Below the pieces are notes generated by a model, which was not told the origin of the DNA, ran no database searches, and saw nothing but the letters and a program-made list of their open reading frames with translations. Positions 22,038-35,236 of a stretch of 64,000 nucleotides of DNA are shown here, one piece after another. Position numbers and translations under genes: made by a program. The DNA comes from Brienomyrus brachyistius (taxonomy: Eukaryota > Chordata > Actinopteri > Osteoglossiformes > Mormyridae), in assembly GCF_023856365.1 (NCBI RefSeq), contig NW_026042480.1, forward strand, positions 137,501 to 201,500. The letters are read 5' to 3'. Within the stretch, counting starts at the first letter, position 1. Every line of letters starts with the position of its first letter.

Positions 22038-23505
22038 AACTGCTCTTTATATAGTGGGGAGGCCCCGCCCCTTAAACAGACACTGCTGTTAAACTGTGCT
22101 TTTATTAAGCTTTTTTTAAAAAAATCCAAATTTAGGCCTTAAATTATGCCAAAATATTGTTGCAGGAATTTTAGGTGATCAGTATTTTTTTAAAATTTTT
22201 GTTTTTCCTTTATTAGGATTTAAAAGATGCCAATTATGTAGGATGTTTATTTTTAAATTTATTTGAACAAAATTCAAATTTTGCAGCTAGGTGATGCTGA
22301 TCAGAGCACTGGGGACCTGGCGGACCCATCCACCGGTGTCCACCCGTATGCAACACCCGCACCAGGAAGGCTGCCTCCCAAAGCCTGGGGGGCAAGGCGG
22401 AAACCTCATAACAACGTGGGCGGCACGGGCCGGTTAGGTTTAGGGTTGGGGGTCAGGGTTAGGGTATAGGGTCAAGTTTAGGGTTAAGGAAGGGGGGTGG
22501 TTTAGGTTTAGGGAAGGGGGGGGTTGGTTTAGGTTTAGGGAAGGGGGGGTGGTTTAGGGTTAGGGAAGGGGGGTGGTTTAGGGTTAGGGAGGGGGGGGGG
22601 GGGGGGGTTTTAGGGTTAGGGAGTTGACCCCGGAAATGCACTGGCCTGCCACACGTCATCCAGTAACCACCTGTCCCAATCCCCTGCTACGGAAACGCCA
22701 CCCACCCAGGGTCAGGGTGCCCAAGACGAACACCATGTGCCCCTATCCCCGTCCCTGGCATACTTGCCACAAATAGTGTACGTCCGCCGTACCTATAATT
22801 ATTTTTGGCCTTTTGCGTCCAGTGGACCTCAAATTATTTTACTTTGGGGCTTTTTTTAATTTATAGATGCCATAGAGGCTTTAAATGAGGCTTATGGCCT
22901 TTTGAACCTTATCAGGCTTCTACGCGTTTCGGGCTGCCTTGCCCTCATCAGGAAACCGGCTAAAGAAATATTAGTAATTAAAAGGACGTCTTCTAGGTCT
23001 TGTCCTTTATCCAAAATTTTATATTTTTATTTAAATTTTAGGGAATACAAAGCAACTACTCCAGGAAGGCTGGGAAGACAATAGAGTGAGAGGGTAAAAT
23101 TATGCTTTGCCTGCACGGTAAGTAAAATCACTAATGTCCTTTTAAATTTCCTATGTTCAGGAGGGGACTTTTGCCCATATCTCGTGACAGGAGCGTCTTA
23201 CCATGACTCTGAAGTACAATCCAGCACCATCTGAAGGTACCTTGTAGGGTCCCTGTAGATCTATTAAGGACCACGAAGTAGCGACTCTGGGAAGGCTGGG
23301 GAGGCCAATACGCCAGAAGGTAAGGTTTTGCTTTCCCTGCACGGTAAGTAAAATCACTAATGCCCTTTTAAATATCCTATGTTCAGGAGGGGACCTTTGC
23401 CCATACATCGTGACAGGAGCGTCTTACCATGGCCCTGAAGCACAAACCAGTACATCCAGAGGTACCTCATAGGGTCCCTGTCTGTCAACTGCAACAAGAT
23501 TGAGC
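22038..23505. repeat. Satellite unit 16, type A (1468 bp)
   Basis: Private one-base change in the telomere-like block: GGGGTTGGTTT near 22521-22530, where others read GGGGTGGTTT. Minus TATA 22046-22053. Confidence 0.97.
22899..22965 (-). ncRNA. Hammerhead ribozyme, unit 16
   Basis: Core and stems intact; predicted cut between 22921 and 22920. Confidence 0.86.
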
Positions 23506-24971
23506 AACTGCTCTTTATATAGTGGGGAGGCCCCGCCCCTTAAACAGACACTGCTGTTAAACTGTGCTTTTATTAAGCTTTTTTTAAAAAAATCCAAATT
23601 TAGGCCTTAAATTATGCCAAAATATTGTTGCAGGAATTTTAGGTGATCAGTATTTTTTTAAAATTTTTGTTTTTCCTTTATTAGGATTTAAAAGATGCCA
23701 ATTATGTAGGATGTTTATTTTTAAATTTATTTGAACAAAATTCAAATTTTGCAGCTAGGTGATGCTGATCAGAGCACTGGGGACCTGGCGGACCCATCCA
23801 CCGGTGTCCACCCGTATGCAACACCCGCACCAGGAAGGCTGCCTCCCAAAGCCTGGGGGGCAAGGCGGAAACCTCATAACAACGTGGGCGGCACGGGCCG
23901 GTTAGGTTTAGGGTTGGGGGTCAGGGTTAGGGTATAGGGTCAAGTTTAGGGTTAAGGAAGGGGGGTGGTTTAGGTTTAGGGAAGGGGGGGGTGGTTTAGG
24001 TTTAGGGAAGGGGGGGTGGTTTAGGGTTAGGGAAGGGGGGTGGTTTAGGGTTAGGGAGGGGGGGGGGGGGGGGTTTTAGGGTTAGGGAGTTGACCCCGGA
24101 AATGCACTGGCCTGCCACACGTCATCCAGTAACCACCTGTCCCAATCCCCTGCTACGGAAACGCCACCCACCCAGGGTCAGGGTGCCCAAGACGAACACC
24201 ATGTGCCCCTAACCCCGTCCCTGGCATACTTGCCACAAATAGTGTACGTCCGCCGTACCTATAATTATTTTTGGCCTTTTGCGTCCAGTGGACCTCAAAT
24301 TATTTTACTTTGGGGCTTTTTTTAATTTATAGATGCCATAGAGGCTTTAAATGAGGCTTATGGCCTTTTGAACCTTATCAGGCTTCTACGCGTTTCGGGC
24401 TGCCTTGCCCTCATCAGGAAACCGGCTAAAGAAATATTAGTAATTAAAAGGACGTCTTCTAGGTCTTGTCCTTTATCCAAAATTTTATATTTTTATTTAA
24501 ATTTTAGGGAATACAAAGCAACTACTCCAGGAAGGCTGGGAAGACAATAGAGTGAGAGGGTAAAATTATGCTTTGCCTGCACGGTAAGTAAAATCACTAA
24601 TGTCCTTTTAAATTTCCTATGTTCAGGAGGGGACTTTTGCCCATATCTCGTGACAGGAGCGTCTTACCATGACTCTGAAGTACAATCCAGCACCATCTGA
24701 AGGTACCTTGTAGGGTCCCTGTAGATCTATTAAGGACCACGAAGTAGCGACTCTGGGAAGGCTGGGGAGGCCAATACGCCAGAAGGTAAGGTTTTGCTTT
24801 CCCTGCACGGTAAGTAAAATCACTAATGCCCTTTTAAATATCCTATGTTCAGGAGGGGACCTTTGCCCATACATCGTGACAGGAGCGTCTTACCATGGCC
24901 CTGAAGCACAAACCAGTACATCCAGAGGTACCTCATAGGGTCCCTGTCTGTCAACTGCAACAAGATTGAGC
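23506..24971. repeat. Satellite unit 17, type A (1466 bp)
   Basis: Private T-to-A substitution at 24212 (CCCCTAACCCCG). Minus TATA 23514-23521. Confidence 0.97.
24365..24431 (-). ncRNA. Hammerhead ribozyme, unit 17
   Basis: Core and stems intact; predicted cut between 24387 and 24386. Confidence 0.86.
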
Positions 24972-26437
24972 AACTGCTCTTTATATAGTGGGGAGGCCCC
25001 GCCCCTTAAACAGACACTGCTGTTAAACTGTGCTTTTATTAAGCTTTTTTTAAAAAAATCCAAATTTAGGCCTTAAATTATGCCAAAATATTGTTGCAGG
25101 AATTTTAGGTGATCAGTATTTTTTTTAAATTTTTGTTTTTCCTTTATTAGGATTTAAAAGATGCCAATTATGTAGGATGTTTATTTTTAAATTTATTTGA
25201 ACAAAATTCAAATTTTGCAGCTAGGTGATGCTGATCAGAGCACTGGGGACCTGGCGGACCCATCCACCGGTGTCCACCCGTATGCAACACCCGCACCAGG
25301 AAGGCTGCCTCCCAAAGCCTGGGGGGCAAGGCGGAAACCTCATAACAACGTGGGCGGCACGGGCCGGTTAGGTTTAGGGTTGGGGGTCAGGGTTAGGGTA
25401 TAGGGTCAAGTTTAGGGTTAAGGAAGGGGGGTGGTTTAGGTTTAGGGAAGGGGGGGGTGGTTTAGGTTTAGGGAAGGGGGGGTGGTTTAGGGTTAGGGAA
25501 GGGGGGTGGTTTAGGGTTAGGGAGGGGGGGGGGGGGGGGTTTTAGGGTTAGGGAGTTGACCCCGGAAATGCACTGGCCTGCCACACGTCATCCAGTAACC
25601 ACCTGTCCCAATCCCCTGCTACGGAAACGCCACCCACCCAGGGTCAGGGTGCCCAAGACGAACACCATGTGCCCCTATCCCCGTCCCTGGCATACTTGCC
25701 ACAAATAGTGTACGTCCGCCGTACCTATAATTATTTTTGGCCTTTTGCGTCCAGTGGACCTCAAATTATTTTACTTTGGGGCTTTTTTTAATTTATAGAT
25801 GCCATAGAGGCTTTAAATGAGGCTTATGGCCTTTTGAACCTTATCAGGCTTCTACGCGTTTCGGGCTGCCTTGCCCTCATCAGGAAACCGGCTAAAGAAA
25901 TATTAGTAATTAAAAGGACGTCTTCTAGGTCTTGTCCTTTATCCAAAATTTTATATTTTTATTTAAATTTTAGGGAATACAAAGCAACTACTCCAGGAAG
26001 GCTGGGAAGACAATAGAGTGAGAGGGTAAAATTATGCTTTGCCTGCACGGTAAGTAAAATCACTAATGTCCTTTTAAATTTCCTATGTTCAGGAGGGGAC
26101 TTTTGCCCATATCTCGTGACAGGAGCGTCTTACCATGACTCTGAAGTACAATCCAGCACCATCTGAAGGTACCTTGTAGGGTCCCTGTAGATCTATTAAG
26201 GACCACGAAGTAGCGACTCTGGGAAGGCTGGGGAGGCCAATACGCCAGAAGGTAAGGTTTTGCTTTCCCTGCACGGTAAGTAAAATCACTAATGCCCTTT
26301 TAAATATCCTATGTTCAGGAGGGGACCTTTGCCCATACATCGTGACAGGAGCGTCTTACCATGGCCCTGAAGCACAAACCAGTACATCCAGAGGTACCTC
26401 ATAGGGTCCCTGTCTGTCAACTGCAACAAGATTGAGC
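24972..26437. repeat. Satellite unit 18, type A (1466 bp)
   Basis: T8A3 second run, as in units 15 and 25. Minus TATA 24980-24987. Confidence 0.97.
25831..25897 (-). ncRNA. Hammerhead ribozyme, unit 18
   Basis: Core and stems intact; predicted cut between 25853 and 25852. Confidence 0.86.
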
Positions 26438-27903
26438 AACTGCTCTTTATATAGTGGGGAGGCCCCGCCCCTTAAACAGACACTGCTGTTAAACTGTGCT
26501 TTTATTAAGCTTTTTTTAAAAAAATCCAAATTTAGGCCTTAAATTATGCCAAAATATTGTTGCAGGAATTTTAGGTGATCAGTATTTTTTTAAAATTTTT
26601 GTTTTTCCTTTATTAGGATTTAAAAGATGCCAATTATGTAGGATGTTTATTTTTAAATTTATTTGAACAAAATTCAAATTTTGCAGCTAGGTGATGCTGA
26701 TCAGAGCACTGGGGACCTGGCGGACCCATCCACCGGTGTCCACCCGTATGCAACACCCGCACCAGGAAGGCTGCCTCCCAAAGCCTGGGGGGCAAGGCGG
26801 AAACCTCATAACAACGTGGGCGGCACGGGCCGGTTAGGTTTAGGGTTGGGGGTCAGGGTTAGGGTATAGGGTCAAGTTTAGGGTTAAGGAAGGGGGGTGG
26901 TTTAGGTTTAGGGAAGGGGGGGGTGGTTTAGGTTTAGGGAAGGGGGGGTGGTTTAGGGTTAGGGAAGGGGGGTGGTTTAGGGTTAGGGAGGGGGGGGGGG
27001 GGGGGTTTTAGGGTTAGGGAGTTGACCCCGGAAATGCACTGGCCTGCCACACGTCATCCAGTAACCACCTGTCCCAATCCCCTGCTACGGAAACGCCACC
27101 CACCCAGGGTCAGGGTGCCCAAGACGAACACCATGTGCCCCTATCCCCGTCCCTGGCATACTTGCCACAAATAGTGTACGTCCGCCGTACCTATAATTAT
27201 TTTTGGCCTTTTGCGTCCAGTGGACCTCAAATTATTTTACTTTGGGGCTTTTTTTAATTTATAGATGCCATAGAGGCTTTAAATGAGGCTTATGGCCTTT
27301 TGAACCTTATCAGGCTTCTACGCGTTTCGGGCTGCCTTGCCCTCATCAGGAAACCGGCTAAAGAAATATTAGTAATTAAAAGGACGTCTTCTAGGTCTTG
27401 TCCTTTATCCAAAATTTTATATTTTTATTTAAATTTTAGGGAATACAAAGCAACTACTCCAGGAAGGCTGGGAAGACAATAGAGTGAGAGGGTAAAATTA
27501 TGCTTTGCCTGCACGGTAAGTAAAATCACTAATGTCCTTTTAAATTTCCTATGTTCAGGAGGGGACTTTTGCCCATATCTCGTGACAGGAGCGTCTTACC
27601 ATGACTCTGAAGTACAATCCAGCACCATCTGAAGGTACCTTGTAGGGTCCCTGTAGATCTATTAAGGACCACGAAGTAGCGACTCTGGGAAGGCTGGGGA
27701 GGCCAATACGCCAGAAGGTAAGGTTTTGCTTTCCCTGCACGGTAAGTAAAATCACTAATGCCCTTTTAAATATCCTATGTTCAGGAGGGGACCTTTGCCC
27801 ATACATCGTGACAGGAGCGTCTTACCATGGCCCTGAAGCACAAACCAGTACATCCAGAGGTACCTCATAGGGTCCCTGTCTGTCAACTGCAACAAGATTG
27901 AGC
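26438..27903. repeat. Satellite unit 19, type A (1466 bp)
   Basis: Array-typical copy. Minus TATA 26446-26453. Confidence 0.97.
27297..27363 (-). ncRNA. Hammerhead ribozyme, unit 19
   Basis: Core and stems intact; predicted cut between 27319 and 27318. Confidence 0.86.
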
Positions 27904-29370
27904 AACTGCTCTTTATATAGTGGGGAGGCCCCGCCCCTTAAACAGACACTGCTGTTAAACTGTGCTTTTATTAAGCTTTTTTTAAAAAAATCCAAATTTA
28001 GGCCTTAAATTATGCCAAAATATTGTTGCAGGAATTTTAGGTGATCAGTATTTTTTTAAAATTTTTGTTTTTCCTTTATTAGGATTTAAAAGATGCCAAT
28101 TATGTAGGATGTTTATTTTTAAATTTATTTGAACAAAATTCAAATTTTGCAGCTAGGTGATGCTGATCAGAGCACTGGGGACCTGGCGGACCCATCCACC
28201 GGTGTCCACCCGTATGCAACACCCGCACCAGGAAGGCTGCCTCCCAAAGCCTGGGGGGCAAGGCGGAAACCTCATAACAACGTGGGCGGCACGGGCCGGT
28301 TAGGTTTAGGGTTGGGGGTCAGGGTTAGGGTATAGGGTCAAGTTTAGGGTTAAGGAAGGGGGGTGGTTTAGGTTTAGGGAAGGGGGGGGTGGTTTAGGTT
28401 TAGGGAAGGGGGGGTGGTTTAGGGTTAGGGAAGGGGGGTGGTTTAGGGTTAGGGAGGGGGGGGGGGGGGGGGTTTTAGGGTTAGGGAGTTGACCCCGGAA
28501 ATGCACTGGCCTGCCACACGTCATCCAGTAACCACCTGTCCCAATCCCCTGCTACGGAAACGCCACCCACCCAGGGTCAGGGTGCCCAAGACGAACACCA
28601 TGTGCCCCTATCCCCGTCCCTGGCATACTTGCCACAAATAGTGTACGTCCGCCGTACCTATAATTATTTTTGGCCTTTTGCGTCCAGTGGACCTCAAATT
28701 ATTTTACTTTGGGGCTTTTTTTAATTCATAGATGCCATAGAGGCTTTAAATGAGGCTTATGGCCTTTTGAACCTTATCAGGCTTCTACGCGTTTCGGGCT
28801 GCCTTGCCCTCATCAGGAAACCGGCTAAAGAAATATTAGTAATTAAAAGGACGTCTTCTAGGTCTTGTCCTTTATCCAAAATTTTATATTTTTATTTAAA
28901 TTTTAGGGAATACAAAGCAACTACTCCAGGAAGGCTGGGAAGACAATAGAGTGAGAGGGTAAAATTATGCTTTGCCTGCACGGTAAGTAAAATCACTAAT
29001 GTCCTTTTAAATTTCCTATGTTCAGGAGGGGACTTTTGCCCATATCTCGTGACAGGAGCGTCTTACCATGACTCTGAAGTACAATCCAGCACCATCTGAA
29101 GGTACCTTGTAGGGTCCCTGTAGATCTATTAAGGACCACGAAGTAGCGACTCTGGGAAGGCTGGGGAGGCCAATACGCCAGAAGGTAAGGTTTTGCTTTC
29201 CCTGCACGGTAAGTAAAATCACTAATGCCCTTTTAAATATCCTATGTTCAGGAGGGGACCTTTGCCCATACATCGTGACAGGAGCGTCTTACCATGGCCC
29301 TGAAGCACAAACCAGTACATCCAGAGGTACCTCATAGGGTCCCTGTCTGTCAACTGCAACAAGATTGAGC
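27904..29370. repeat. Satellite unit 20, type A (1467 bp)
   Basis: Private T-to-C substitution at 28727 (AATTCATAG). Minus TATA 27912-27919. Confidence 0.97.
28764..28830 (-). ncRNA. Hammerhead ribozyme, unit 20
   Basis: Core and stems intact; predicted cut between 28786 and 28785. Confidence 0.86.
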
Positions 29371-30836
29371 AACTGCTCTTTATATAGTGGGGAGGCCCCG
29401 CCCCTTAAACAGACACTGCTGTTAAACTGTGCTTTTATTAAGCTTTTTTTAAAAAAATCCAAATTTAGGCCTTAAATTATGCCAAAATATTGTTGCAGGA
29501 ATTTTAGGTGATCAGTATTTTTTTAAAATTTTTGTTTTTCCTTTATTAGGATTTAAAAGATGCCAATTATGTAGGATGTTTATTTTTAAATTTATTTGAA
29601 CAAAATTCAAATTTTGCAGCTAGGTGATGCTGATCAGAGCACTGGGGACCTGGCGGACCCATCCACCGGTGTCCACCCGTATGCAACACCCGCACCAGGA
29701 AGGCTGCCTCCCAAAGCCTGGGGGGCAAGGCGGAAACCTCATAACAACGTGGGCGGCACGGGCCGGTTAGGTTTAGGGTTGGGGGTCAGGGTTAGGGTAT
29801 AGGGTCAAGTTTAGGGTTAAGGAAGGGGGGTGGTTTAGGTTTAGGGAAGGGGGGGGTGGTTTAGGTTTAGGGAAGGGGGGGTGGTTTAGGGTTAGGGAAG
29901 GGGGGTGGTTTAGGGTTAGGGAGGGGGGGGGGGGGGGGTTTTAGGGTTAGGGAGTTGACCCCGGAAATGCACTGGCCTGCCACACGTCATCCAGTAACCA
30001 CCTGTCCCAATCCCCTGCTACGGAAACGCCACCCACCCAGGGTCAGGGTGCCCAAGACGAACACCATGTGCCCCTATCCCCGTCCCTGGCATACTTGCCA
30101 CAAATAGTGTACGTCCGCCGTACCTATAATTATTTTTGGCCTTTTGCGTCCAGTGGACCTCAAATTATTTTACTTTGGGGCTTTTTTTAATTTATAGATG
30201 CCATAGAGGCTTTAAATGAGGCTTATGGCCTTTTGAACCTTATCAGGCTTCTACGCGTTTCGGGCTGCCTTGCCCTCATCAGGAAACCGGCTAAAGAAAT
30301 ATTAGTAATTAAAAGGACGTCTTCTAGGTCTTGTCCTTTATCCAAAATTTTATATTTTTATTTAAATTTTAGGGAATACAAAGCAACTACTCCAGGAAGG
30401 CTGGGAAGACAATAGAGTGAGAGGGTAAAATTATGCTTTGCCTGCACGGTAAGTAAAATCACTAATGTCCTTTTAAATTTCCTATGTTCAGGAGGGGACT
30501 TTTGCCCATATCTCGTGACAGGAGCGTCTTACCATGACTCTGAAGTACAATCCAGCACCATCTGAAGGTACCTTGTAGGGTCCCTGTAGATCTATTAAGG
30601 ACCACGAAGTAGCGACTCTGGGAAGGCTGGGGAGGCCAATACGCCAGAAGGTAAGGTTTTGCTTTCCCTGCACGGTAAGTAAAATCACTAATGCCCTTTT
30701 AAATATCCTATGTTCAGGAGGGGACCTTTGCCCATACATCGTGACAGGAGCGTCTTACCATGGCCCTGAAGCACAAACCAGTACATCCAGAGGTACCTCA
30801 TAGGGTCCCTGTCTGTCAACTGCAACAAGATTGAGC
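29371..30836. repeat. Satellite unit 21, type A (1466 bp)
   Basis: Array-typical copy. Minus TATA 29379-29386. Confidence 0.97.
30230..30296 (-). ncRNA. Hammerhead ribozyme, unit 21
   Basis: Core and stems intact; predicted cut between 30252 and 30251. Confidence 0.86.
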
Positions 30837-32302
30837 AACTGCTCTTTATATAGTGGGGAGGCCCCGCCCCTTAAACAGACACTGCTGTTAAACTGTGCTT
30901 TTATTAAGCTTTTTTTAAAAAAATCCAAATTTAGGCCTTAAATTATGCCAAAATATTGTTGCAGGAATTTTAGGTGATCAGTATTTTTTTAAAATTTTTG
31001 TTTTTCCTTTATTAGGATTTAAAAGATGCCAATTATGTAGGATGTTTATTTTTAAATTTATTTGAACAAAATTCAAATTTTGCAGCTAGGTGATGCTGAT
31101 CAGAGCACTGGGGACCTGGCGGACCCATCCACCGGTGTCCACCCGTATGCAACACCCGCACCAGGAAGGCTGCCTCCCAAAGCCTGGGGGGCAAGGCGGA
31201 AACCTCATAACAACGTGGGCGGCACGGGCCGGTTAGGTTTAGGGTTGGGGGTCAGGGTTAGGGTATAGGGTCAAGTTTAGGGTTAAGGAAGGGGGGTGGT
31301 TTAGGTTTAGGGAAGGGGGGGGTGGTTTAGGTTTAGGGAAGGGGGGGTGGTTTAGGGTTAGGGAAGGGGGGTGGTTTAGGGTTAGGGAGGGGGGGGGGGG
31401 GGGGTTTTAGGGTTAGGGAGTTGACCCCGGAAATGCACTGGCCTGCCACACGTCATCCAGTAACCACCTGTCCCAATCCCCTGCTACGGAAACGCCACCC
31501 ACCCAGGGTCAGGGTGCCCAAGACGAACACCATGTGCCCCTATCCCCGTCCCTGGCATACTTGCCACAAATAGTGTACGTCCGCCGTACCTATAATTATT
31601 TTTGGCCTTTTGCGTCCAGTGGACCTCAAATTATTTTACTTTGGGGCTTTTTTTAATTTATAGATGCCATAGAGGCTTTAAATGAGGCTTATGGCCTTTT
31701 GAACCTTATCAGGCTTCTACGCGTTTCGGGCTGCCTTGCCCTCATCAGGAAACCGGCTAAAGAAATATTAGTAATTAAAAGGACGTCTTCTAGGTCTTGT
31801 CCTTTATCCAAAATTTTATATTTTTATTTAAATTTTAGGGAATACAAAGCAACTACTCCAGGAAGGCTGGGAAGACAATAGAGTGAGAGGGTAAAATTAT
31901 GCTTTGCCTGCACGGTAAGTAAAATCACTAATGTCCTTTTAAATTTCCTATGTTCAGGAGGGGACTTTTGCCCATATCTCGTGACAGGAGCGTCTTACCA
32001 TGACTCTGAAGTACAATCCAGCACCATCTGAAGGTACCTTGTAGGGTCCCTGTAGATCTATTAAGGACCACGAAGTAGCGACTCTGGGAAGGCTGGGGAG
32101 GCCAATACGCCAGAAGGTAAGGTTTTGCTTTCCCTGCACGGTAAGTAAAATCACTAATGCCCTTTTAAATATCCTATGTTCAGGAGGGGACCTTTGCCCA
32201 TACATCGTGACAGGAGCGTCTTACCATGGCCCTGAAGCACAAACCAGTACATCCAGAGGTACCTCATAGGGTCCCTGTCTGTCAACTGCAACAAGATTGA
32301 GC
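30837..32302. repeat. Satellite unit 22, type A (1466 bp)
   Basis: Array-typical copy. Minus TATA 30845-30852. Confidence 0.97.
31696..31762 (-). ncRNA. Hammerhead ribozyme, unit 22
   Basis: Core and stems intact; predicted cut between 31718 and 31717. Confidence 0.86.
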
Positions 32303-33769
32303 AACTGCTCTTTATATAGTGGGGAGGCCCCGCCCCTTAAACAGACACTGCTGTTAAACTGTGCTTTTATTAAGCTTTTTTTAAAAAAATCCAAATTTAG
32401 GCCTTAAATTATGCCAAAATATTGTTGCAGGAATTTTAGGTGATCAGTATTTTTTTAAAATTTTTGTTTTTCCTTTATTAGGATTTAAAAGATGCCAATT
32501 ATGTAGGATGTTTATTTTTAAATTTATTTGAACAAAATTCAAATTTTGCAGCTAGGTGATGCTGATCAGAGCACTGGGGACCTGGCGGACCCATCCACCG
32601 GTGTCCACCCGTATGCAACACCCGCACCAGGAAGGCTGCCTCCCAAAGCCTGGGGGGCAAGGCGGAAACCTCATAACAACGTGGGCGGCACGGGCCGGTT
32701 AGGTTTAGGGTTGGGGGTCAGGGTTAGGGTATAGGGTCAAGTTTAGGGTTAAGGAAGGGGGGTGGTTTAGGTTTAGGGAAGGGGGGGGTGGTTTAGGTTT
32801 AGGGAAGGGGGGGTGGTTTAGGGTTAGGGAAGGGGGGTGGTTTAGGGTTAGGGAGGGGGGGGGGGGGGGGGTTTTAGGGTTAGGGAGTTGACCCCGGAAA
32901 TGCACTGGCCTGCCACACGTCATCCAGTAACCACCTGTCCCAATCCCCTGCTACGGAAACGCCACCCACCCAGGGTCAGGGTGCCCAAGACGAACACCAT
33001 GTGCCCCTATCCCCGTCCCTGGCATACTTGCCACAAATAGTGTACGTCCGCCGTACCTATAATTATTTTTGGCCTTTTGCGTCCAGTGGACCTCAAATTA
33101 TTTTACTTTGGGGCTTTTTTTAATTTATAGATGCCATAGAGGCTTTAAATGAGGCTTATGGCCTTTTGAACCTTATCAGGCTTCTACGCGTTTCGGGCTG
33201 CCTTGCCCTCATCAGGAAACCGGCTAAAGAAATATTAGTAATTAAAAGGACGTCTTCTAGGTCTTGTCCTTTATCCAAAATTTTATATTTTTATTTAAAT
33301 TTTAGGGAATACAAAGCAACTACTCCAGGAAGGCTGGGAAGACAATAGAGTGAGAGGGTAAAATTATGCTTTGCCTGCACGGTAAGTAAAATCACTAATG
33401 TCCTTTTAAATTTCCTATGTTCAGGAGGGGACTTTTGCCCATATCTCGTGACAGGAGCGTCTTACCATGACTCTGAAGTACAATCCAGCACCATCTGAAG
33501 GTACCTTGTAGGGTCCCTGTAGATCTATTAAGGACCACGAAGTAGCGACTCTGGGAAGGCTGGGGAGGCCAATACGCCAGAAGGTAAGGTTTTGCTTTCC
33601 CTGCACGGTAAGTAAAATCACTAATGCCCTTTTAAATATCCTATGTTCAGGAGGGGACCTTTGCCCATACATCGTGACAGGAGCGTCTTACCATGGCCCT
33701 GAAGCACAAACCAGTACATCCAGAGGTACCTCATAGGGTCCCTGTCTGTCAACTGCAACAAGATTGAGC
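32303..33769. repeat. Satellite unit 23, type A (1467 bp)
   Basis: Array-typical copy. Minus TATA 32311-32318. Confidence 0.97.
33163..33229 (-). ncRNA. Hammerhead ribozyme, unit 23
   Basis: Core and stems intact; predicted cut between 33185 and 33184. Confidence 0.86.
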
Positions 33770-35236
33770 AACTGCTCTTTATATAGTGGGGAGGCCCCGC
33801 CCCTTAAACAGACACTGCTGTTAAACTGTGCTTTTATTAAGCTTTTTTTAAAAAAATCCAAATTTAGGCCTTAAATTATGCCAAAATATTGTTGCAGGAA
33901 TTTTAGGTGATCAGTATTTTTTTAAAATTTTTGTTTTTCCTTTATTAGGATTTAAAAGATGCCAATTATGTAGGATGTTTATTTTTAAATTTATTTGAAC
34001 AAAATTCAAATTTTGCAGCTAGGTGATGCTGATCAGAGCACTGGGGACCTGGCGGACCCATCCACCGGTGTCCACCCGTATGCAACACCCGCACCAGGAA
34101 GGCTGCCTCCCAAAGCCTGGGGGGCAAGGCGGAAACCTCATAACAACGTGGGCGGCACGGGCCGGTTAGGTTTAGGGTTGGGGGTCAGGGTTAGGGTATA
34201 GGGTCAAGTTTAGGGTTAAGGAAGGGGGGTGGTTTAGGTTTAGGGAAGGGGGGGGTGGTTTAGGTTTAGGGAAGGGGGGGTGGTTTAGGGTTAGGGAAGG
34301 GGGGTGGTTTAGGGTTAGGGAGGGGGGGGGGGGGGGGGTTTTAGGGTTAGGGAGTTGACCCCGGAAATGCACTGGCCTGCCACACGTCATCCAGTAACCA
34401 CCTGTCCCAATCCCCTGCTACGGAAACGCCACCCACCCAGGGTCAGGGTGCCCAAGACGAACACCATGTGCCCCTATCCCCGTCCCTGGCATACTTGCCA
34501 CAAATAGTGTACGTCCGCCGTACCTATAATTATTTTTGGCCTTTTGCGTCCAGTGGACCTCAAATTATTTTACTTTGGGGCTTTTTTTAGTTTATAGATG
34601 CCATAGAGGCTTTAAATGAGGCTTATGGCCTTTTGAACCTTATCAGGCTTCTACGCGTTTCGGGCTGCCTTGCCCTCATCAGGAAACCGGCTAAAGAAAT
34701 ATTAGTAATTAAAAGGACGTCTTCTAGGTCTTGTCCTTTATCCAAAATTTTATATTTTTATTTAAATTTTAGGGAATACAAAGCAACTACTCCAGGAAGG
34801 CTGGGAAGACAATAGAGTGAGAGGGTAAAATTATGCTTTGCCTGCACGGTAAGTAAAATCACTAATGTCCTTTTAAATTTCCTATGTTCAGGAGGGGACT
34901 TTTGCCCATATCTCGTGACAGGAGCGTCTTACCATGACTCTGAAGTACAATCCAGCACCATCTGAAGGTACCTTGTAGGGTCCCTGTAGATCTATTAAGG
35001 ACCACGAAGTAGCGACTCTGGGAAGGCTGGGGAGGCCAATACGCCAGAAGGTAAGGTTTTGCTTTCCCTGCACGGTAAGTAAAATCACTAATGCCCTTTT
35101 AAATATCCTATGTTCAGGAGGGGACCTTTGCCCATACATCGTGACAGGAGCGTCTTACCATGGCCCTGAAGCACAAACCAGTACATCCAGAGGTACCTCA
35201 TAGGGTCCCTGTCTGTCAACTGCAACAAGATTGAGC
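33770..35236. repeat. Satellite unit 24, type A (1467 bp)
   Basis: Private A-to-G substitution at 34590 (TTTTTAGTTTATAG). Minus TATA 33778-33785. Confidence 0.97.
34630..34696 (-). ncRNA. Hammerhead ribozyme, unit 24
   Basis: Core and stems intact; predicted cut between 34652 and 34651. Confidence 0.86.
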